Assembly: GCA_944388405.1 (NCBI GenBank)
Contig: CALXIQ010000031.1
Span: 1 to 32,307 of the forward strand
Length of the DNA: 32,307 nucleotides
Reading direction: 5' to 3'
Source of the DNA: an uncultured Ruminococcus sp.
Lineage (GTDB): Bacteria; Bacillota; Clostridia; Oscillospirales; Ruminococcaceae
Both the position numbers and the translations under genes were made by a program. Under the pieces are notes generated by a model, which did not search any database, was not told the origin of the DNA, and saw nothing but the letters and a program-made list of their open reading frames with translations. Each line of letters starts with the position of its first letter. Position 1 is the stretch's first letter. Shown here one piece after another: positions 7,368 through 14,825 of the stretch.

Positions 7368-7688
7368 ATGAGTTTTCCTGTAAGCGCAGGCTTACTTGAC
7401 GCAATGGTTCTGTCCATAGTTGACAGAGGGGATACTTACGGTTATGAGATTACTCAGTATATACGAAATGCGGTGGACGTTTCGGAATCCACCCTTTATC
7501 CGGTTCTCAGGCGGCTGCAAAAAAGCGATTTGCTTGAAACCTACGACCGGGAATACATGGGCAGAAACCGACGCTACTATCATGTAACCGCCAAAGGCAG
7601 GACTGCCCTTTCTGAGTACCGAAACGACTGGTCTGAGCATAAACGAAAGATAGACGGCATTTTATTAAGCGAGGGGGAGAGGGGTTAA
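7368..7688 (+). CDS. PadR-family transcriptional regulator
   Basis: 106-aa winged-helix repressor. The start is ATG 7368, with AAGGAG (7355-7360) 7 nt upstream; an in-frame ATG at 7320 lies inside the -10 region and cannot be used. Visible PadR features: the N-terminal helix GLLDAMVLSIV, DTYGYEI (22-28), the recognition helix region SESTLYPVLRRLQK (39-52) and the wing with RNRRYYHVTAKG (66-77). Members with this compact form usually repress their own operon and respond to envelope-active or aromatic compounds. It heads an operon with DUF1700, DUF4097 and PspC genes, the standard partners of this PadR subgroup in Firmicutes. Confidence 0.93.
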   Translation: MSFPVSAGLLDAMVLSIVDRGDTYGYEITQYIRNAVDVSESTLYPVLRRLQKSDLLETYDREYMGRNRRYYHVTAKGRTALSEYRNDWSEHKRKIDGILLSEGERG

Positions 7689-7719
7689 GCTAAAGCCAAT
7701 CGGAAATGGCTTTAGCTTA
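7686..7719 (+). promoter_or_regulatory. Intercistronic 13-bp hairpin between padR and the DUF1700 gene
   Basis: TAAGCTAAAGCCA (7686-7698, beginning at the padR stop codon) pairs perfectly with TGGCTTTAGCTTA (7707-7719) across an 8-nt loop. No U-run follows, so it is unlikely to be a full terminator. It may attenuate, stabilise or process the mRNA so that the repressor and membrane genes are made in different amounts. Confidence 0.6.
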
Positions 7720-7757
7720 CAATGAATCCCGAAAGCTGTGAAAGGATTGAAAGATAG

Positions 7758-8396
7758 ATGAGAAGAGAAGAATTTCTTGACACACTGAAAAAACGTCTCA
7801 GCCGTCTACCTGAGGATGAGCTGAAGAATGTTCTTGACTATTACAACGAAATATTTCTTGACGCAGGGGAGGAAAATGAGGATCAGACTGCCAAAAACCT
7901 CGGCAGCATAGACGACATTGTGCGTCAGATTTATGCTGACAACGACATTTCTCCCGACGGGGACGCTGAGTTTATCCCCGAAAAAGCCGCAATAAACCGG
8001 GGCGGACAATCGCAGCCCGGGGCGGACGCAGCTACGGCGACACAGGGCGGCATGTCCTTTGGTGGAAAGCTGCTGCTTGTAATTATACTGTTTCCCATAT
8101 GGTTTCCGCTGATGGCGGCGGTGTTTGCGGTACTGTTTTCAGTGGCAGTGATTTTTATAGCTGTGGGATTATCCCTTGGCATCGCCGGAATTGCCTTGTT
8201 TGCCGCCGGAGTGGTGGCACTTTTCTCCGCTCCGCCTATTGGCATGATAACAATGGGGGTAGGTCTTATTCTGTTGGCGCTGGCTATTTTTGCAGGCAAG
8301 CCTTTGTTTAGATGTGTGTGGTCATGGTTTGTTTCCTTGCTGAACCGACTTACCGGCAAGGCGCACAAATTTTTTGCTGACAGGGGGGCTGTATAA
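7758..8396 (+). CDS. DUF1700 / HAAS-domain membrane protein
   Basis: 212 aa. Residues 1-62 form the helical HAAS domain typical of DUF1700 proteins (MRREEFLDTLKKRLSRLP, then a YYNE segment near 29-32 and a GSIDDIVRQI helix near 49-58). A polar linker (about 63-98) leads to a hydrophobic region with roughly three membrane segments between 103 and 180, and a basic C-terminal helix. These proteins are found next to PadR regulators and DUF4097 proteins and are thought to act as membrane partners; the biochemical role is not established. The RBS (AAAGGATTGAAAG) is modest. Its stop codon touches the next start codon, so translation is likely coupled. Confidence 0.85.
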   Translation: MRREEFLDTLKKRLSRLPEDELKNVLDYYNEIFLDAGEENEDQTAKNLGSIDDIVRQIYADNDISPDGDAEFIPEKAAINRGGQSQPGADAATATQGGMSFGGKLLLVIILFPIWFPLMAAVFAVLFSVAVIFIAVGLSLGIAGIALFAAGVVALFSAPPIGMITMGVGLILLALAIFAGKPLFRCVWSWFVSLLNRLTGKAHKFFADRGAV

Positions 8397-9233
8397 ATGG
8401 AAAGCAATAAGAAAAGCAAAATAACCTTACCGCTTATACTGCTGATAGCGGGAATTGCCCTTGTTGCGCTGGGGTCTGTTATTTTATCTGTTACCGGCGC
8501 CGACGGCTACTTTGAAAGGGAAAACATAGCTGAAAGCTTTTCTGCCGAAAATGTGGAATACTTAGATATTGATGTGAAAACCATCAATTTTCATTTTGAA
8601 AGCTACGACGGAGACGAAATTATTGTTGACGCCCACAACATCCCCAAAGACAGATACTCTTTCAGCTGCAGCAATGACAGGTTCAGCATAAGATACAATA
8701 ACGCCAGGTGGTATGAATGGTATAAAATTTTCGGCTTTGGTTGGTTTGAAAATAATTATAACGACTCAGTTATAACAATCAAAGTTCCCGACAAGGAATA
8801 CACCGATTTTGCAATGTCAGGAGGAATAGGCGAATACTCCGTAAGCGGTCTTAAAAGCATAAATGCAGACATAGATTCGGGAATAGGCGAAAGCAGGTTT
8901 ATAGACTGTACAATAAGCGAAAACGCCGACATTGATATGGGAGTGGGAAAGTTCAGCTTTGAAAACTGTTCCCTTAATCTTGCCGATATTGACGGCGGAA
9001 TAGGACAGCTTGATTTCAGTGGAAAAATTCTGGGCGGACTTAACGTTGACTGCGGCATAGGTGAAATCAGTTTCGAAATAGACGGCTATTATTCCGACTA
9101 TGACATAAAATCAGACACCGGCTTAGGGGAAATTACAATAGATAGGGGCAGCAACGGCTCAGGCGGCAGCTTCTCCAAGATACCAATAGATATCGACGGA
9201 GGAATAGGCGAGGTTAGTATTAAGTTCAAATAA
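8397..9233 (+). CDS. DUF4097-family membrane-anchored beta-solenoid protein
   Basis: 278 aa starting at the base after the DUF1700 stop codon; a G-run at the end of that gene serves as RBS. A short basic N-terminus precedes one membrane helix (about 9-32), followed by a DUF4097 domain whose strands begin VEYLDIDVKTINFHF. A recurring G-(I/V/L)-G-(E/K/Q) turn occurs near residues 143, 162, 182, 201, 220, 242 and 269, mostly 19-22 residues apart, as expected for rungs of a right-handed beta-solenoid facing outside. The family occurs with PadR, HAAS and PspC proteins and is described as a putative adhesin, but an envelope-sensing role is equally plausible here. Confidence 0.87.
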   Translation: MESNKKSKITLPLILLIAGIALVALGSVILSVTGADGYFERENIAESFSAENVEYLDIDVKTINFHFESYDGDEIIVDAHNIPKDRYSFSCSNDRFSIRYNNARWYEWYKIFGFGWFENNYNDSVITIKVPDKEYTDFAMSGGIGEYSVSGLKSINADIDSGIGESRFIDCTISENADIDMGVGKFSFENCSLNLADIDGGIGQLDFSGKILGGLNVDCGIGEISFEIDGYYSDYDIKSDTGLGEITIDRGSNGSGGSFSKIPIDIDGGIGEVSIKFK

Positions 9234-9249
9234 AATAGGAGGTATTTTT

Positions 9250-9429
9250 ATGAACAAAAAGCTTTACAAACTCAGAAACAACCGAATGTTGTGCGGCGTT
9301 TGCGGTGGAATCGGGGAATACTTTAATGTTGACCCCAATCTGGTGAGAATAGCCTTTGTGCTTCTGGGCTGCACGGGTGTGGGAATTGTAACCTATATTG
9401 TGGCGGCGGTAATTCTGCCGGAGAAATAA
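9250..9429 (+). CDS. PspC-domain small membrane protein, 59 aa
   Basis: AGGAGG (9237-9242) lies 7 nt before the ATG. The product opens MNKKLYKLRNNRMLCGVCGG, continues IGEYFNVDPNLVRIAFVLL and ends in a hydrophobic helix and LPEK, which is the complete minimal PspC domain. Stand-alone PspC proteins sit in the membrane and take part in phage-shock or envelope-stress responses. It is the last gene of the padR unit, 16 nt after the DUF4097 gene, and supports an envelope-stress role for the whole operon. Confidence 0.9.
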   Translation: MNKKLYKLRNNRMLCGVCGGIGEYFNVDPNLVRIAFVLLGCTGVGIVTYIVAAVILPEK

Positions 9430-9495
9430 TTCTACGATGTTCAAAAGCTGTACCGGCATTTTCTTTGGATAACACAATTTAATCAAGGCATAATA

Positions 9496-9529
9496 TTAAG
9501 GCAGTACTGCGGTTGCGGTACTGCCTTAA
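9496..9529 (+). terminator. Strong hairpin ending the padR operon
   Basis: TTAAGGCAGTAC (9496-9507) and GTACTGCCTTAA (9518-9529) form a perfect 12-bp stem with a 10-nt loop. The downstream sequence is not a clean U-run (TTCAATATA), so termination may be partial or bidirectional. The rest of the gap 9430-9611 shows nothing definite. Confidence 0.55.
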
Positions 9530-9611
9530 TTCAATATACAACAGACGGCTTTCCGATTCTTTATTGTCGAACGGCCGAGATAAATTTTACAAAGAAAGAG
9601 AGCGCAGCGCA

Positions 9612-10916
9612 ATGAACTCAATCTGGACTGCCGAAACCGAGCCTGACAAATTCTCCCGACTTGACAGAGATATAAAAACCGACGTGCTGATTATCGGCGG
9701 AGGAATCGCCGGTATTCTCACGGCTTATCGTCTGCACCATATGGGAGTAAAATACGTACTGGTTGAAAAAGAAAGGATATGTAACGCAACCACCTGCAAC
9801 ACCACCGCTAAAATCACCTGTCAGCACGGGTTTGTCTATCACAAGCTGCTGAAAAGCCTTGGCGTCGAAGGGGCGAAAATGTATTTGCAGGCTAATAAAG
9901 CAGCGCTGAAAGAATACTCAAGGTTGTGTAAAAACATAGAGTGCAACTATGAGCCAAAGGATAACTATGTTTATTCCTGTGACGAAAGAAAGCTTGAAAA
10001 GGAGCTTGCAGCTGTGGAGGTTATAGGTGCAGACGCTCAGTTGTGCCGCAGACTGCCTATTCCCGTAAATTATGCCGGAGCTATTAAGTTCAGCAATCAG
10101 GCGCAGTTTAATCCGATAAAATTTATCAAAGCGATATCAAAAGGGCTGAATATTTACGAAAACACCTTTGTCAGAGAAATGACAGAAAACTCCGCTGTCA
10201 CCGACTCGGGAACGATATATTTTGACAAAGCTATAGTCACAACCCACTTTCCTTTTATCAACAAGCACGGCAGCTATTTTCTCAAGCTTTATCAGCACCG
10301 CTCCTATTTTATCGCACTGGAGAACGCTCCCGACGTGGGAGGAATGTATGTTGACGAAAACAAAAAAGGATACTCTTTCAGAAACTACGGCAGCTTTCTG
10401 CTTATCGGCGGAGGCGGTCACCGCACGGGAAAGCAGGGCGGAAACTGGCAGGAGCTTCGGCGTTTTGCCCGGGCGCACTATCCAAATCTCAGTGAAAAGT
10501 ACTTCTGGGCGGCTCAGGACTGCATGAGTCTTGACGGGATTCCCTATATAGGCAACTACTCAAAGAATACGCCTAATTTATATGTTGCCACCGGCTTTAA
10601 CAAATGGGGCATAACTGGTTCGATGACGGCGGCGATGATACTGAGCGATATGCTCACAGGGAAGCATAACGAATATGCCGGCATTTTCAGCCCGTCAAGA
10701 AGCATTATAAAGCCACAGCTTTTTGTTAACGGCTTTGAATCGACAGCAGGTCTGCTTACTATTTCAAAAAAGCGATGCCCTCACTTAGGCTGTGCTCTGA
10801 AATGGAACAGTGCGGAACATTCTTGGGACTGCCCTTGTCACGGTTCAAGGTTTTCAGAAACAGGAAAAGTGCTTGACAATCCGGCAAACGGCGACCTTAA
10901 AACCCGCAAGCTTTAA
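9612..10916 (+). CDS. FAD-dependent oxidoreductase with C-terminal Rieske [2Fe-2S] domain (YhfW-like)
   Basis: 434 aa. The N-terminus has a DAO-type FAD-binding fold with VLIIGGGIAG (25-34). The C-terminal 50 residues are a Rieske domain with CPHLGC (389-394) and CPCHGS (407-412): ligands C389, H391, C407 and H410, and the two extra cysteines C394 and C409 that form a disulfide in high-potential Rieske proteins. This architecture matches B. subtilis YhfW-type proteins, whose substrate is not established. The start chosen is ATG 9612 (AAAGAGAG upstream, a weak RBS); a TTG at 9513 in the same frame lies inside the preceding hairpin and adds no conserved sequence. It is monocistronic and convergent with glgA. 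Confidence 0.88.
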   Translation: MNSIWTAETEPDKFSRLDRDIKTDVLIIGGGIAGILTAYRLHHMGVKYVLVEKERICNATTCNTTAKITCQHGFVYHKLLKSLGVEGAKMYLQANKAALKEYSRLCKNIECNYEPKDNYVYSCDERKLEKELAAVEVIGADAQLCRRLPIPVNYAGAIKFSNQAQFNPIKFIKAISKGLNIYENTFVREMTENSAVTDSGTIYFDKAIVTTHFPFINKHGSYFLKLYQHRSYFIALENAPDVGGMYVDENKKGYSFRNYGSFLLIGGGGHRTGKQGGNWQELRRFARAHYPNLSEKYFWAAQDCMSLDGIPYIGNYSKNTPNLYVATGFNKWGITGSMTAAMILSDMLTGKHNEYAGIFSPSRSIIKPQLFVNGFESTAGLLTISKKRCPHLGCALKWNSAEHSWDCPCHGSRFSETGKVLDNPANGDLKTRKL

Positions 10917-10941
10917 ACCCCCGAATATTATGATTATACAC

Positions 10942-10974
10942 AAAACGCTCCGACATTTCTGCCGAAGCGTTTTT
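10942..10974. terminator. Bidirectional terminator between the Rieske oxidoreductase gene and glgA
   Basis: AAAACGCT (10942-10949) pairs with AGCGTTTT (10966-10973), extended inwards by further pairs with two mismatches, and is flanked by A- and T-runs on both sides. It serves both convergent genes. Confidence 0.8.
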
Positions 10975-10996
10975 ATATGGAGATGAAGTTGAAATA

Positions 10997-12409
10997 TCAG
11001 TGGATGTCCTGATAAAGTCCGATGTACAGCTTAGCGGATTTCTTCCAGCTGAAATCTTCTTTCATAGCATGATTTACAAGCTGACCCCATTTCATCCTGT
11101 CGTCATAATATACTCTTGCCCTTGTGCAGGCATCAAGCATATCGTGAGCGTTGTAAGATTTAAAGGTAAATCCGTTTCCGCCGGGAGCACCTGCGTCGTG
11201 AATAGAATCCCTCAGACCGCCGGTTTCTCTTACGATTGGAATTGTGCCATATCTCAGAGCAATCATCTGAGCCAGTCCGCAAGGCTCGCTTTGTGAAGGC
11301 ATCAGGAACATATCTGCGCCTGCGTAAATTCTCTTTGACAGAGCGGGAACAAATCCGATTGTAACGCCTACTCTATCGGGATAGCGGTAATGCATCTCTC
11401 TGAAAAAGTCCTCGTATATCTTTTCGCCCGAACCGAGAATAGCAAATTTGTAGCCCAGTCTGATAATATCCTCAAAAACGTATTTGATAAGATCAAGACC
11501 CTTATGGGCAACAAATCTTGTTACAATTCCGATTACAGGCTCTTTTCCCTGAGCCATTCCCAGCTCGTTAAGAAGCTGCATTTTGCAGACAGCCTTACCC
11601 GACTTGTCTTTCAAGCTGTAATTCTTTGCGATATTGGGGTCGGTTTCGGGATTGTAAACATTCTGGTCTATACCGTTAAGGAAGCCGCACAGCTTATACT
11701 GCTTCTGTACAAGTATTCTGTCAAGACCGTGGGAATACCATGGGTCAAGAATCTCCCATGCGTAGCTTGGCGAAACGGTAGTTACCTTATCGGCAACCTC
11801 GATAGCCGCTTTCATAAAGTTAACGTCGCCGTCGTAGGAAAGCAGGTCGGTATGATAAAGGGGAATACCCATCAGGTCGTTGATTATCTCAAGACCGTAA
11901 CGTCCCTGATACTGGATATTATGAATGGTGAACACCGTTTTAATATCCTCATAGCCGCTCTGATAGCGATAGAAAATATCATAATAAACGGGAACAAGAG
12001 CGGTCTGCCAGTCGTTGGCGTTTATTACCTGAGGCTTGAAGTCGATGTACTTAAGCAGCTCCAGCACGGCGCGTGAAAAGAAGATAAATCTTTCAGCGTC
12101 GTCGTAGAAACCGTAAAGCCCGTTTCTCGCAAAATAATACTCGTTATCAAGGAGATAATAGGTAACTCCGTTTACATGGCCTACAAAAACTCCGCAGTAC
12201 TGATTTCTCCAGGCAACGGGGACAGTAAAGTTTGTAAGATAGGAAAGCTGATCCTTCAGCTCCTGCTTTATCTGTCCGTAATACGGAATTACAACTCTGC
12301 AGTCATGACCTTCGGCGTTTATAGCCGCCGGAAGAGAGCCGGCAACGTCGGCAAGACCGCCTGAGGCGACATAAGGCAGCGCCTCGCTTGCCGTGTATAA
12401 AATATTCAA
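10997..12409 (-). CDS. glgA: Glycogen synthase (ADP-glucose type, GT5)
   Basis: Transfers glucose from ADP-glucose to the non-reducing end of a growing alpha-1,4-glucan. 470 aa, normal length for bacterial GlgA. The N-terminus is MNILYTASEALPYVASGGLAD: the KxGGL ADP-glucose loop of E. coli GlgA appears here as ASGGL, with Ala15 instead of Lys. The C-terminal GT-B half carries EPCGLAQMIALRYG and RETGGLRDS, the nucleotide-sugar site of the family. It is the last gene of the glgB-glgC-glgD-glgA operon, 35 nt after glgD, and ends at a shared terminator. The Lys-to-Ala change has, as far as I recall, counterparts in other clostridial GlgA proteins, so activity is expected. Confidence 0.94.
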   Translation of the reverse strand: MNILYTASEALPYVASGGLADVAGSLPAAINAEGHDCRVVIPYYGQIKQELKDQLSYLTNFTVPVAWRNQYCGVFVGHVNGVTYYLLDNEYYFARNGLYGFYDDAERFIFFSRAVLELLKYIDFKPQVINANDWQTALVPVYYDIFYRYQSGYEDIKTVFTIHNIQYQGRYGLEIINDLMGIPLYHTDLLSYDGDVNFMKAAIEVADKVTTVSPSYAWEILDPWYSHGLDRILVQKQYKLCGFLNGIDQNVYNPETDPNIAKNYSLKDKSGKAVCKMQLLNELGMAQGKEPVIGIVTRFVAHKGLDLIKYVFEDIIRLGYKFAILGSGEKIYEDFFREMHYRYPDRVGVTIGFVPALSKRIYAGADMFLMPSQSEPCGLAQMIALRYGTIPIVRETGGLRDSIHDAGAPGGNGFTFKSYNAHDMLDACTRARVYYDDRMKWGQLVNHAMKEDFSWKKSAKLYIGLYQDIH

Positions 12410-12444
12410 AGCAAATTCCCTCTTTCCTCTAAAGTTTTAAACTT

Positions 12445-13572
12445 CTATACCGAAGCGCCTTTTCCGATATACATCGGATAGCTGGGAGCGCCTGTAAGTA
12501 TGTGGTTTACTCCGATATTGACATTCTTGTCGGTAATGAGATACGATACCTCTGAATTATCTCCCACAGCAGTTCCCTGCATAAGGATACAATCCTTTAC
12601 CTTTGCGCCCTTTCCTACCTTAACGCCTCTGAACAGCACCGAGTTTTCTACCTCGCCCTCGATAACGCAGCCGTCGGCGATAAGTGAATTCTTAACGCAG
12701 CAATCAAGATCGTATTTAACCGGAGCATTATCGCTTACCTTTGTGTAAATCGGCCTCTTTGGCAGATACAGCTTGCGGGCATTTTCAAGCTTCAGCAGCT
12801 CCTGATTTGCCTTGAAGTAGCTTGCAACGCTTGTAATCTTGCTGAAGTAATTTGAATACTCAAAAGTCTTGATGTTGAGCTCGCTGCATTTTGCCTGAAG
12901 GATGTCCTTTTCAAAGCTGATATTTCCTCTTGCGATGGAATCAAGAATCATATCGGTAAGGAACTTTTTACTCATCACAAAAATATTAAGGCTTGCGGTA
13001 CAGGTTCCGCTTAAATCAGGCTGAATAAGCACCGATTTTACGTTGCCTTCGTCATCGGTGTTTACAACGGTAGAATGCTTTATATCATCGGAAGTGTACA
13101 CGCCCGTATGAGTTACCATTGTAATGTCCGCTCCGTCGGCGATGTGCTGTGAAAGAATAGGCTTGAAATCCATATTCGTAACAATGTCGCAGTCTGAAAG
13201 CACAACATATTCCGCCATTGAATGTTTGATAAAGCTCATCGCTCCGTAAAGAGCCTCGATTCTGCCTCTGTAAAGCTTGCTTTCAACATTTCCGAAAGGC
13301 GGGAGAATGTAAAGACCTCCCTTTTTTCTTGAAAGATCCCACTCTCTTGCCGAGCCGAGATGATCAAGCAGCGACTGATAGTTTGATTTTGTAATAACCC
13401 CGACTTCGGAAATTCCGCTGTTGACCATATTGGACAAAGGGAAATCTATAAGACGGTATCTTCCTCCGAAAAGAATAGAGCCCATTGTTCTGTTTTTAGT
13501 CAGCTCAGCCACTGATCCATCGTGCATATTTGCGAAAATAAGGCCAAGCACATTACCCATATTTACATCCAT
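12445..13572 (-). CDS. glgD: GlgD subunit of glucose-1-phosphate adenylyltransferase
   Basis: 375-aa non-catalytic or regulatory partner of GlgC in Firmicutes. It keeps the fold (FGGRYRLIDFPLSNMVNSGI) and the C-terminal left-handed beta-helix with hexapeptide repeats, but the catalytic GGxGxRL loop of GlgC is replaced by ANMHDGSV, as in other GlgD proteins. The start is ATG 13572 with AAGGAA about 9 nt upstream; an open frame extends back to 13677 but would overlap glgC and adds unrelated sequence. It starts 17 nt after glgC ends, consistent with co-translation of a GlgC/GlgD heteromer. Confidence 0.92.
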   Translation of the reverse strand: MDVNMGNVLGLIFANMHDGSVAELTKNRTMGSILFGGRYRLIDFPLSNMVNSGISEVGVITKSNYQSLLDHLGSAREWDLSRKKGGLYILPPFGNVESKLYRGRIEALYGAMSFIKHSMAEYVVLSDCDIVTNMDFKPILSQHIADGADITMVTHTGVYTSDDIKHSTVVNTDDEGNVKSVLIQPDLSGTCTASLNIFVMSKKFLTDMILDSIARGNISFEKDILQAKCSELNIKTFEYSNYFSKITSVASYFKANQELLKLENARKLYLPKRPIYTKVSDNAPVKYDLDCCVKNSLIADGCVIEGEVENSVLFRGVKVGKGAKVKDCILMQGTAVGDNSEVSYLITDKNVNIGVNHILTGAPSYPMYIGKGASV

Positions 13573-13589
13573 GTCAATCAGTTCCTTTC

Positions 13590-14792
13590 CTACATATCTG
13601 ACGAAATAATCGCCTTTGGTGCAACGACCGAGCCGTCGGAGATGTTTATGTTGTGTCCCACAACGGCAACGCCCCATGTGTCCTTGTCCTCAATATGTTC
13701 GGGACGTGCGCCTATATGAGCATTTTCTCCGATAACGGAGTTTTCTCCCACAATTGCGTATTCCACTTTTGCGCCTTTCTTTACCACACAGCCCGGCATA
13801 AGAATCGAGTCGCATACCACAGCGCCCTCTTCAACCACAACGCCGTCGGAAATCATTGAAAATTCAATGGAACCGTCAATAATGCAGCCCTCTGTTACCA
13901 TGGAATTCTGAACCATAGCGTCGCTTCCTATATACTGTGGCGGAAGCACGGGGTTTCTTGAATAAATCTTCCATGCGGGATCGTAAAGGTCGATAGGAAT
14001 GTTTGGATTGATAAGATCCATATTAGCTTCCCAGAGGGAGTCAATTGTTCCTACGTCCTTCCAGTAGCCGTCAAAACGGTAAGCCACCAGCTTTTCACCG
14101 GCATTTTTCATATCGGGGATAATATTCTTTCCGAAGTCCTTGCTGGCGTCCTTATCATTTTCATTTGCAATAAGATAAGCCTTGAGCTTTGACCAGGTAA
14201 AGATATAAATACCCATAGAAGCAAGAGTTGAGCGGGGAACCTTAGGCTTTTCCTCAAAGTCGATGATATTGTCATCCTCGTCGGTTATCATGATACCGAA
14301 ACGAGAAGCCTCTTCCTTGGGAACGTCCAGAACTGCAATGGTTGCGTCTGCGTTCTTTGCCTTGTGATACGCCAGCATCTTATTATAATCCATTTTATAA
14401 ATATGGTCTCCCGAAAGAACCAGCACATATTCGGGGTCATATCTCTCGATAAACGCCATATTCTGATAAATTGAGTTTGCCGTACCCGAATACCAGTCTG
14501 CGCCGGACGCCTTCTGATAAGGCGGAAGCACGAACACTCCTCCGTGAACACGGTCAAGGTCCCAAGGCTGACCGTTGCCGATGTACTCGTTCAGCGCCAT
14601 AGGCTGATACTGGGTCAGAACACCCACAGTATCAATTCCTGAATTGATACAATTGGACAACGGAAAATCAATGATTCGGTATTTTGCGCCGAAAGGCACC
14701 GCCGGCTTTGCAATCGTCTGAGTCAGAGCGTAAAGGCGGCTTCCCTGTCCACCGGCAAGCAGCATAGCTACGCATTCTTTTTTGTTGAACAT
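13590..14792 (-). CDS. glgC: Glucose-1-phosphate adenylyltransferase, catalytic subunit
   Basis: Makes ADP-glucose from ATP and glucose-1-phosphate, the committed step of glycogen synthesis. 400 aa. Visible motifs: [16 protein letters not shown] with the GGxGxRL nucleotide loop (14-20), [15 protein letters not shown], the catalytic Asp in [16 protein letters not shown] in the sugar-phosphate site and [10 protein letters not shown]. The C-terminus has left-handed beta-helix hexapeptide repeats. It is followed closely by glgD and preceded by glgB on the same transcript. The RBS is a weak GGTGGGTGA. Confidence 0.95.
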   Translation of the reverse strand: MFNKKECVAMLLAGGQGSRLYALTQTIAKPAVPFGAKYRIIDFPLSNCINSGIDTVGVLTQYQPMALNEYIGNGQPWDLDRVHGGVFVLPPYQKASGADWYSGTANSIYQNMAFIERYDPEYVLVLSGDHIYKMDYNKMLAYHKAKNADATIAVLDVPKEEASRFGIMITDEDDNIIDFEEKPKVPRSTLASMGIYIFTWSKLKAYLIANENDKDASKDFGKNIIPDMKNAGEKLVAYRFDGYWKDVGTIDSLWEANMDLINPNIPIDLYDPAWKIYSRNPVLPPQYIGSDAMVQNSMVTEGCIIDGSIEFSMISDGVVVEEGAVVCDSILMPGCVVKKGAKVEYAIVGENSVIGENAHIGARPEHIEDKDTWGVAVVGHNINISDGSVVAPKAIISSDM

Positions 14793-14825
14793 AACAATTC
14801 ACCCACCAATATAATATTTTTTGTT

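Noticed and set aside
9513..9611. TTG start giving a longer Rieske oxidoreductase
   Set aside because: The extra codons lie in a terminator-like hairpin and add no conserved sequence before the FAD fold.
13573..13677. Longer GlgD N-terminus
   Set aside because: It would overlap glgC by nearly 90 nt and adds sequence unlike GlgD; ATG 13572 has its own RBS.
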